Part shown: positions 58,079-64,000 of the stretch, piece by piece | How positions within the stretch are numbered: the first letter of the stretch is position 1 | How the letters are laid out: every line of letters starts with the position of its first letter | Assembly (NCBI RefSeq): GCF_019104725.1 | Contig: NZ_JAHRXF010000020.1 | Coordinates: forward strand, 38,039-102,038 | DNA length: 64,000 bases | Source: Streptomyces corallincola | GTDB taxonomy: Bacteria > Actinomycetota > Actinomycetes > Streptomycetales > Streptomycetaceae | Direction: 5' to 3' | Program-made: the position numbers and the translations under genes | The notes under the pieces: model-generated | Told to the model about the DNA's origin: nothing | The model's input: only the letters and a program-made list of their open reading frames with translations | Database searches by the model: none

Positions 58079-58921
58079 ATGCCCGCTGCGGCCTCGCCGC
58101 TCACCGCCGCGTACGCCCGTCTCTCCGAGGTGTGCTCCGGCTTCCTCTCCGTCGAGGTGCTGGACCCGGCCGACCCGCAGCCGCGCACCGGCGACTGGGT
58201 CGATGCCGCAGGTCTGGCGGCCGGAGGCGCGGAGCTGGACGCCTTCCTCGCCTGGGACGCCGCGCAGGTGCTGCGGGACTACGGACAGCCCGCCCGCCCG
58301 GACGTGGTCGCCAGCTTCGCCCTGCACCGCTACGCCTGGCCGGCCTGCCTGATGATCACCGCGCCCTGGTTCCTGGAGCGCCGGGTCCCCCGCCTCCCCG
58401 TGACGCACCTCTCGTACGACCGGACGGCCGGGCGCATGGCGGTGCGCCCCGGCTCCTTCGCCTGTCTGCCGGACGACCCGGCCGCCGGACTGCCCGGCGC
58501 GGTCGTGGTCCCGGACGAGGAGGCGCTGCGCGCCGAGGTCCGGACGGCCGTGGCCGACCATCTGGAACCGGTGCTGGCCGCTTTCGGGCCGCGCATGCGG
58601 CGGCGCGGGCGCGCACTGTGGGGCATGGCCACGGACGAGATCGTCGAGAGCCTCTGGTACGTCGCCGGGCGACTCGGCGAGACCGAGGAGGCGCGGGCGA
58701 TGCGCGAGCTGGAGCGGCTGCTGCCCGGCTCGACGCGGCCGTACGTCGGCTCGGCCGCGTTCCGCGAGCTGCGGGGTCCGGACGGGCGGGCGGTCGCCAC
58801 CCGCGACCGGGTGAGCTGCTGCATGTTCTACACCCTGCGTCCGGAGGACACCTGCGCCTCCTGCCCGCGCACCTGTGACGCCGACCGGATCACCGGGACG
58901 ACGGCCGCCGCGGCGGCTTGA
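58079..58921 (+). CDS. FhuF-type ferric siderophore reductase (2Fe-2S)
   Basis: 280-aa ferric-siderophore reductase. The C-terminal cluster motif CCMFYTLRPEDTCASCPRTC (828-style C-C-x10-C-x2-C arrangement near residues 246-265) is the hallmark of FhuF-like proteins. Upstream are the ferric-reductase helical segments (WPACLMITAPWFLERRVPRL and RGRALWGMATDEIVESLWYV). It releases iron from imported siderophores in the cytoplasm. An iron box lies in its promoter. The two NIS synthetases in this window could supply the siderophore, but distance makes that only a suggestion. Confidence 0.9.
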   Translation: MPAAASPLTAAYARLSEVCSGFLSVEVLDPADPQPRTGDWVDAAGLAAGGAELDAFLAWDAAQVLRDYGQPARPDVVASFALHRYAWPACLMITAPWFLERRVPRLPVTHLSYDRTAGRMAVRPGSFACLPDDPAAGLPGAVVVPDEEALRAEVRTAVADHLEPVLAAFGPRMRRRGRALWGMATDEIVESLWYVAGRLGETEEARAMRELERLLPGSTRPYVGSAAFRELRGPDGRAVATRDRVSCCMFYTLRPEDTCASCPRTCDADRITGTTAAAAA

Positions 58922-59224
58922 CCGGCCGTCAGGTCACGGGCGGTACCCCGTCCGGGCTAAGATCATCGGGATCGGACCGCCCGTCGGGGGTCGGGGGACG
59001 CACCATGTCTCCGCCCGCCTCGGCACGCGCTCGGGGAACCACCCGTACGGGTAGTCTTATTCGAACTCAACTCCCGCTCCTCACGCGGCAGTTCGAGCAG
59101 AACGTCGCCCTGGGCATCCCCTTGCACCTCCTTGGCGGCCTCTTGCCCCGAAACCCCCTGAGGCCCGTCGGGAGTGGGCCACTATGGCGGGCGTTACGCC
59201 CTATCCCAATGCAAGGGACCCCTG
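58922..59224. other. Intergenic region before DUF2637 gene
   Basis: No gene. A perfect 12-bp palindrome ACCCGTACGGGT (59041-59052) is followed by TAGTCTTAT, a possible -10-like stretch. A GGGGAACC just upstream resembles an ECF -35, but spacing to GTC is short (14 bp), so a sigma assignment is not justified. Confidence 0.4.
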
Positions 59225-60262
59225 ATGAGACTGACCGACATATCGCTGAACTGGCTGCTTCCTGGCGCCGTACTGCTCCTGGGGATGCTGGCGGCGGTGG
59301 CGGTGCTCGCGCGCGGAAAGCGCTCCTCCGGGGAGAACACGGACGACTCCTGGGAGCGCAGCGAGGAACGCCGCCGACGCAAGGAGGCCGTCTACGGCAC
59401 CGCTTCCTACGTCCTCCTCTTCTGCTGTGCGGCGGTGGCAGCGGCCCTGTCCTTCCACGGTCTGGTCGGCTTCGGCGAGCAGAACCTGGGACTGACCGAC
59501 GGCTGGCAGTATCTGGTGCCGTTCGGCCTGGACGGCGCGGCCATGTTCTGTTCCGTCCTCGCGGTGCGGGAGGCCAGCCACGGTGACGCGGCACTCGGCT
59601 CCCGGATACTCGTGTGGCTGTTCGCGGCGGCGGCTGCCTGGTTCAACTGGGTGCACGCCCCGCGCGGCCTCGGCCACGACGGCGCGCCGCAGTTCTTCTC
59701 CGGCATGTCCTTGTCGGCGGCGGTGCTGTTCGACCGGGCGCTGAAGCAGACCCGCCGGGCCGCGCTGCGCGAACAGGGCCTGGTACCGCGTCCGTTGCCG
59801 CAGATCCGCATCGTGCGCTGGATGCGGGCGCCCCGCGAGACCTACCACGCCTGGTCGCTCATGCTGCTGGAGAACGTGCGCAGCCTGGACGAGGCGGTCG
59901 AGGAAGTACGCGACGACAAGCGGCAGAAGGAGCAGGCCCGGCAGCACCGGCGCGATCAGCAGCGCGTGGAGCGCGCGCAGTTGAAGGCGATCAGCCGGGG
60001 CCACCGCGGTTTCGTGGGCCGGGGTGCCGCCCGGCAGGTGGAGGTGCAGGCGGTGGAGCGCGGTCCGGCGCCCGCCTCTGCGGAGCCTGCCATATCCGCG
60101 CCGGAACAACTGCCCGTACGCTCCCGGCCCTCTCTTCAGCCGGTCCGCAAGGGGACTGACGCCGTCACCGTCGATCTCACCGCCGAGGACGACACGGCGG
60201 CGCTCCCCCGGCTGGACTCGCTGGAGCGCAAACTGAAGGATCTGGAGCAGCAGTTCGGCTAG
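59225..60262 (+). CDS. DUF2637-domain membrane protein (SpdA/SpdB-like)
   Basis: 345-aa protein with about five TM segments (LLPGAVLLLGMLAAVAVLA, YVLLFCCAAVAAALSFHGLV, LVPFGLDGAAMFCSVLAV, ILVWLFAAAAAWFNWVHA, MSLSAAVLFDRAL) followed by a long cytosolic coiled-coil-like tail rich in Arg/Gln/Glu (EVRDDKRQKEQARQHRRDQQ) and a C-terminal LDSLERKLKDLEQQF helix. DUF2637 proteins occur on Streptomyces plasmids as spread proteins and in chromosomal copies of unknown role. No plasmid genes are near. ATG at 59225; RBS AAGGGACC. Confidence 0.82.
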   Translation: MRLTDISLNWLLPGAVLLLGMLAAVAVLARGKRSSGENTDDSWERSEERRRRKEAVYGTASYVLLFCCAAVAAALSFHGLVGFGEQNLGLTDGWQYLVPFGLDGAAMFCSVLAVREASHGDAALGSRILVWLFAAAAAWFNWVHAPRGLGHDGAPQFFSGMSLSAAVLFDRALKQTRRAALREQGLVPRPLPQIRIVRWMRAPRETYHAWSLMLLENVRSLDEAVEEVRDDKRQKEQARQHRRDQQRVERAQLKAISRGHRGFVGRGAARQVEVQAVERGPAPASAEPAISAPEQLPVRSRPSLQPVRKGTDAVTVDLTAEDDTAALPRLDSLERKLKDLEQQFG

Positions 60263-60293
60263 GCCCCGGTGGTATCAGGGGTGTTCAGGGAGT

Positions 60294-60322
60294 GAGGGCT
60301 CGGCCACTACGGCCGGGCCCTC
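60294..60322. terminator. Terminator between DUF2637 and ATPase genes
   Basis: GAGGGCTCGGCC (60294-60305) pairs with GGCCGGGCCCTC (60311-60322) over 12 bp with one G-T pair, 5-nt loop. It serves the convergent gene ends at 60262 and 60458. Confidence 0.8.
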
Positions 60323-60457
60323 GCTCCGTTTCGCCAAGTCCCCTTGCGCGCACAGCGGATGAGTTTCCTGTGCCGGATGAGTGCCGTACGGCGGATGGGA
60401 CCCGGACGTCGGACGGGCCCCATGCGTCGGATGACCGGATGTCCGCGGGCGCGCCAC

Positions 60458-60937
60458 TCAGGCCGCCTCCGCCCCCAGCTCGAACCACACCGACTTGCCC
60501 GCCCCGTGCGGCCGTACGCCCCACGCGTCCGCGAGGGACTCCAGCAGCAGGAGTCCCCGGCCGCCGGTGTCCTCGGCGGCCACCGGGACGCGGGGCAGCG
60601 GCCGGCGGGGCACGAAGTCCCGTACCTCGACGCGCAGTCCGTGCTCCGAGACGACGGCGATCAGCACCGCGTCGTCGTCGGTGTGGACGAGCGCGTTGGT
60701 GACCAGTTCGCTGGTGAGCAGTTCGGCTATGTCGGAGCGGCCCGGCCGCCCCCAGTGCCGGAGCAGCTCGCGCAGTTCGCGGCGTGCCTCGGGCACCGCC
60801 GCCAGGTCCGCGCGGCCCAGTCTCCGTCTGAGCTGGGGCGCGTGTCCCCGCTCCGTCGTCGTGTCGGCCTCGTCCCCCGCCTGGGCCGAGGAGGCCCCTG
60901 CGGCAACCGGGCCGCCCCCTCGTGCCTGACCTCTCAT
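60458..60937 (-). CDS. RsbW-like ATP-binding anti-sigma-type protein
   Basis: 159-aa GHKL-fold protein of the HATPase_c_2/RsbW family. ATP-site motifs are LTSELVTNALVHTDDDAV (N-box), VEVRDFVPRRPL (G1-like D) and EDTGGRGLLLLESLADAWGV (G2). Such proteins in Streptomyces act as anti-sigma kinases or partners of SpoIIE phosphatases. No sigma factor or anti-anti-sigma gene is adjacent. The ATG at 60937 is chosen; an in-frame GTG at 60988 is an alternative, giving 17 more residues (VNLFDQKRRGKTV...). Confidence 0.8.
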   Translation of the reverse strand: MRGQARGGGPVAAGASSAQAGDEADTTTERGHAPQLRRRLGRADLAAVPEARRELRELLRHWGRPGRSDIAELLTSELVTNALVHTDDDAVLIAVVSEHGLRVEVRDFVPRRPLPRVPVAAEDTGGRGLLLLESLADAWGVRPHGAGKSVWFELGAEAA

Positions 60938-61285
60938 GACCCCCGCCCGCACGGTCTTCCCCCGCCTCTTCTGGTCGAACAGGTTCACGGGAATCCATGC
61001 CCAACGGGTCGGTGGCCAGTCATGGCCCCCGGGCGACGACCGGTCTTCGGCCACCGCCGCCCGCGCCGCCGTACGGTGTCCCACGGCGCCCCACGGCGAG
61101 GCCGCCCCGCTCGCGGGCGGACGGCGACCCTTGGCAGCCATCCGTGCACGCGCCGTCACCACTCGGGAAACTGGCCGGAAGTCGTCGGCCGGAGGCACGA
61201 ATTCCGGCCTCCGGCCGAGGGACCGACAGATCCGACCGGCAGATACGAACGGCACAGGCGACGACCGGCACCTGCGCGGCGAATC
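60938..61285. other. Intergenic region between ATPase gene and poxB
   Basis: 348 bp without a convincing gene. The 12-bp hairpin at 61185-61218 lies in it. Sequence upstream of the ATPase start presumably holds its promoter, but no clear -35/-10 pair is seen. Confidence 0.4.
61185..61218 (-). terminator. Perfect 12-bp hairpin downstream of poxB
   Basis: TCGGCCGGAGGC (61185-61196) pairs perfectly with GCCTCCGGCCGA (61207-61218) around a 10-nt loop, about 70 bp past the poxB stop. No T-run. Confidence 0.7.
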
Positions 61286-63028
61286 TCAGGGACGCGGCAC
61301 GTTGCGCACGTTGGAGCGGGCCATCTGGAGCATCCGGCCGACACCGCCGTCGAGCACCATCTTGGAGGCGGACAGCGCGAACCCGGTGACCATCTCGGCA
61401 CTGATCTTCGGCGGGATGGACAGCGCGTTCGGGTCGGTCACCACGTCCACCAGCGCCGGACCCTTGTGGCTGAAGGCGTCCTTGAGCGCGCCGGGCAGGT
61501 CCTTGGGCTTCTCCACCCGCACCCCGTAGGCACCGCAGGCGCGCGCGACGGCCGCGAAGTCGGGGTTGCGGTTGGTGGTGCCGTACGACGGCAGACCCGC
61601 GACCAGCATCTCCAACTGGACCATGCCCAGCGAGGAGTTGTTGAAGACGACGACCTTGACCGGCAGGTCGTACTGGACCAGCGTGAGGAAGTCGCCCATC
61701 AGCATGGCGAATCCGCCGTCACCGGAGATGGAGACCACCTGCCGGTTGCGGTCGGTGAACTGGGCGCCGATCGCCATCGGCAGCGCGTTGGCCATCGAGC
61801 CGTGCGAGAACGAACCGATGATCCGGCGGCGGCCGTTGGGCGAGATGTAGCGCGCGGCCCACACGTTGCACATACCGGTGTCCACGGTGAACACGGCGTC
61901 GTCGGCGGCGACTTCGTCCAGCACCGAGGCGACGTACTCGGGGTGGATCGGGACGTGCTTCTCGACCTTGCGGGTGTACGCCTTGACCACGCCCTCCAGG
62001 GCGTCGGTGTGCTTCTTCAGCATCCGGTCGAGGAAACGCCGGTCGGTCTTCTCCTTGACCCTCGGGATCAGACAGCGCAGCGTCTCGCGCACATCGCCCC
62101 ACACCGCGAGGTCCAGCCGGGAGCGCCGCCCCAGCACCTCGGGCCGTACGTCCACCTGCGCGATCTTCACGTTGTCCGGCAGGAACGCGTTGTACGGGAA
62201 GTCGGTGCCGAGCAGGATCAGCAGGTCGCACTCGTGGGTCGCCTCGTAGGCCGCGCCGTAGCCGAGCAGACCGCTCATGCCCACGTCGTACGGATTGTCG
62301 TACTGAATCCACTCCTTGCCGCGCAGCGCGTGGCCCACCGGGGACTTCACGCGTCCGGCGAACTCCATCACCTCGGCGTGCGCCCCGGCCGTGCCGCTGC
62401 CGCAGAACAGGGTGACCCGCTGGGCCCGGTCGATCAGATCGACCAGCTTGTCGATCTCCTCGTCACCGGGCCGCACCGTGGGCCGGGAGGTGACCAGCGC
62501 GCTCTGCAGCGGCTTCTCCGGACCGGGCTGGGCAGCCACGTCACCGGGGAGCGTGACCACGCTGACCCCGCGCCGCCCGACCGCGTGCTGAATGGCGGTC
62601 TGGAGCAGCCTCGGCATCTGCTGGGGGCTGGAGATCATCTCGCTGTAATGGCTGCACTCCTGGAACAGCCGGTCGGGATGGGTCTCCTGGAAGTAGCCGA
62701 GGCCGATCTCGCTGGACGGGATCTGCGAGGCGAGCGCCAGCACCGGCGCCATCGACCGGTGCGCGTCGTAGAGGCCGTTGATGAGGTGCAGGTTGCCCGG
62801 CCCGCAGGAACCGGCGCACGCCGCGAGATTGCCGGTGACCTGGGCCTCGGCACCGGCGGCGAAGGCGGCGGTCTCCTCGTGGCGGACATGGATCCAGTCG
62901 ATGTCGGAGCTCCGGCGGACCGCGTCCACGACCGGGTTGAGGCTGTCCCCGACGACGCCGTAGAGCCGGCGCACGCCGGCGCGGACGAGGATATCGACGA
63001 ACTGCTCGGCTACGTTCTGCTTGGCCAT
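61286..63028 (-). CDS. poxB: Pyruvate dehydrogenase/oxidase, ThDP-dependent (PoxB-like)
   Basis: 580-aa ThDP enzyme that decarboxylates pyruvate to acetate and passes electrons to quinone (E. coli PoxB is ~570 aa). Motifs: YGVVGDSLNPVVDAV and HVRHEETAAFAAGAEAQ (catalytic Glu), GSCGPGNLHLINGLYDAH, YFQETHPDRLFQECSHYSEM, FCGSGTAGAHAEVMEF, VDTGMCNVWAARY and SGDGGFAMLMGDFLTLVQYD (ThDP-binding GDGG...). It ends with a ~20-residue segment (VTGFALSASKMVLDGGVGRM) that may be the amphipathic membrane-binding tail. The ATG at 63028 begins MAKQNVAEQFVDIL. Confidence 0.92.
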   Translation of the reverse strand: MAKQNVAEQFVDILVRAGVRRLYGVVGDSLNPVVDAVRRSSDIDWIHVRHEETAAFAAGAEAQVTGNLAACAGSCGPGNLHLINGLYDAHRSMAPVLALASQIPSSEIGLGYFQETHPDRLFQECSHYSEMISSPQQMPRLLQTAIQHAVGRRGVSVVTLPGDVAAQPGPEKPLQSALVTSRPTVRPGDEEIDKLVDLIDRAQRVTLFCGSGTAGAHAEVMEFAGRVKSPVGHALRGKEWIQYDNPYDVGMSGLLGYGAAYEATHECDLLILLGTDFPYNAFLPDNVKIAQVDVRPEVLGRRSRLDLAVWGDVRETLRCLIPRVKEKTDRRFLDRMLKKHTDALEGVVKAYTRKVEKHVPIHPEYVASVLDEVAADDAVFTVDTGMCNVWAARYISPNGRRRIIGSFSHGSMANALPMAIGAQFTDRNRQVVSISGDGGFAMLMGDFLTLVQYDLPVKVVVFNNSSLGMVQLEMLVAGLPSYGTTNRNPDFAAVARACGAYGVRVEKPKDLPGALKDAFSHKGPALVDVVTDPNALSIPPKISAEMVTGFALSASKMVLDGGVGRMLQMARSNVRNVPRP

Positions 63029-63099
63029 AGGATCGTCTGCCCCTTCGGTCTGCTCGGATACCGGCACTCCTCCTCCCCATGAGGCCACACACGCGCCGG

Positions 63100-64000
63100 T
63101 TACGCCTCCCAAACGGCCGCCGCCGTCCGGTCGTCCGCGTACCCCTTGACCCGCACCTGCGCGTCCGCGAGGAACCCGGCGAGACCCGGCGGGGTACGGC
63201 CGGACCAGTGACGGGCCAGATGCGCGCGGAGCGCGGGCTCGCCGCGCAGCGGCTCCGCGAGACCGGCGGTGGTCAGCACCAGCACATCACCCGGCCGGGC
63301 GGGCGCGGCCCGGAACCGGAACGGCGGACGGGGCGGCGGGAGCGCCGGTTCGTACGGGCTCGGCGGGGTCGGGATGCCGAGGTCCATCGTGAGCCGGTCC
63401 CCCTCCGGGGTCTCGGCGGGCAGCGCGGCCGGGTCGGTGACGGCGGGGAGCGGGGGCTCCACGTCGTCCCAGGCTCCGTCCCGCAGCCGGAACAGGCCGC
63501 CGTCGCCCACCCCGAAGAAGACACGGGTACGGCAGTCCGGGTCGGCGGGCAGCAGCAGACAGCGCAGCGTCGCCGTGTACGCCTCGGGGTCGAGGCCGCG
63601 TCCGCCCGCGTCGGCACGGAGCTGCCCCAGGGCGCGGTCGGTCAGGCGTTGCAGGCCCGCCTTGAGCTCACCGCGCCGGGCCGCCGCGAGGTCCTCGACG
63701 AGCCGCCCGTGGCTGCGGCCGACCGCGGCCGCGATCAACCGGCACGCCTCGGCCGCCGCGAGATGCGCGCCGGGCGTGCCCCGCGCCCCGGTGGCCACCG
63801 CGACCAGCACCAGCGCCGCCTCCCCCGTCCCGAACCGCGCCGTCAGCAGCGCGTCCCGGCGCGACTCCCCCCGGTACCGCGCCGAGTCCCCGCGCATCGA
63901 CACCGCCCGCACCGTGCACGCCCCGTACCGGGCGCCGTCCAGCACGGTGTCCGGCACGAGTTCGTCCAGCGCCTCGACGTCGGCGGCGGGCAGGGCGGTG
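63100..64000 (-). CDS. PP2C-type protein phosphatase-like protein (5' end may lie beyond window)
   Basis: At least 285 aa from a GTG at 63957, but the frame stays open to base 64000 with plausible residues (TALPAADVEALDEL), so the true start may lie outside. The sequence resembles stand-alone PP2C-domain proteins of actinobacteria: CTVRAVSMRGDSARYRGESR, ALVLVAVATGARGTPGAHLA, RVFFGVGDGGLFRLRDGAWD and PARPGDVLVLTTAGLAEPLR. The usual metal Asp pattern DGxG is weak (VFFGVGDGG), so catalytic competence is uncertain. Convergence with neighbours is absent: it lies just upstream of poxB on the same strand. Confidence 0.65.
   Translation of the reverse strand, partial: TALPAADVEALDELVPDTVLDGARYGACTVRAVSMRGDSARYRGESRRDALLTARFGTGEAALVLVAVATGARGTPGAHLAAAEACRLIAAAVGRSHGRLVEDLAAARRGELKAGLQRLTDRALGQLRADAGGRGLDPEAYTATLRCLLLPADPDCRTRVFFGVGDGGLFRLRDGAWDDVEPPLPAVTDPAALPAETPEGDRLTMDLGIPTPPSPYEPALPPPRPPFRFRAAPARPGDVLVLTTAGLAEPLRGEPALRAHLARHWSGRTPPGLAGFLADAQVRVKGYADDRTAAAVWEA

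Noticed and set aside
59041..59110. Possible tRNA (TTCGAA/TTCGAG stretches)
   Set aside because: No cloverleaf, anticodon arm or acceptor pairing could be built.
59225..60262. Integrated plasmid or ICE remnant suggested by the DUF2637/Spd-like protein
   Set aside because: No Rep, Tra, integrase, att repeats or tRNA are nearby; chromosomal DUF2637 genes are common in Streptomyces.

Overview
The window is high-GC actinobacterial chromosome, almost certainly Streptomyces. Third codon positions are nearly all G/C, GTG starts and GTGA/ATGA overlaps are common, and typical families are present: SGT-like trypsin, LAL regulator, NIS siderophore synthetases, DmdR-type iron box, DUF2637, PucR and AllR. 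The allantoicase/allantoinase/AllR/nucleotidyltransferase/malate synthase order matches what I remember of other Streptomyces chromosomes. I see no rRNA, tRNA, CRISPR array, IS element or integrase.

Layout. (1) 1-6.9 kb: purine-ureide catabolism (alc partial, allB, allR), a MobA-like nucleotidyltransferase, malate synthase and a HipA-type kinase. (2) 7-8.5 kb: divergent TetR/SDR pair with two matching operators. (3) 8.6-15.4 kb: an overlapping operon of acyl-CoA dehydrogenase-like, PhnD-like and ferritin-like proteins, beside two divergent IucA/IucC siderophore synthetases. (4) 15.4-18.3 kb: two secreted/membrane proteins (one vWA) and an unknown protein. (5) 18.6-22.9 kb: urate catabolism (8-oxoguanine-type deaminase, uricase, a fused OHCU decarboxylase/HIU hydrolase) and a small HTH pair. 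(6) 23-32.5 kb: small proteins, two overlapping acyl-CoA ligases, a GAF-LuxR regulator, a LAL regulator and a secreted trypsin. (7) 32.7-40.9 kb: a five-gene minus-strand module of trypsin-like protein, PknG-like kinase, vWA protein, 4-TM GlnX-like protein and membrane-anchored solute-binding protein. (8) 41-49.7 kb: PPOX and SRPBCC genes, the xanthine dehydrogenase operon and divergent PucR. (9) 50.8-55.4 kb: a compact six-gene biosynthetic cluster of FAD halogenase-like, AurF-like diiron oxygenase, truncated SerRS-like amino acid:carrier-protein ligase, dedicated AcpS, free-standing carrier protein and methyltransferase. (10) 55.7-64 kb: mycothiol-type isomerase, hydrolase pseudogene, GntR, iron-boxed FhuF reductase, DUF2637, RsbW-type ATPase, PoxB and a PP2C-like gene open at the window edge.

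How it fits together. Regions 1, 5 and 8 encode hypoxanthine/xanthine -> urate -> HIU -> OHCU -> allantoin -> allantoate -> glyoxylate, with malate synthase consuming the glyoxylate. Two operator families recur at the allB/allR, aceB and urate loci: TTCAAC-N5-GTTGAA, and a 15-bp TTCC...GGAA box always accompanied by a weaker copy exactly 21 bp away.

The most novel-looking items are the carrier-protein-tethered amino acid cluster, the PknG/GlnX-like signalling module with added protease and vWA genes, and two arrays of one 15-bp repeat at gene 3' ends.
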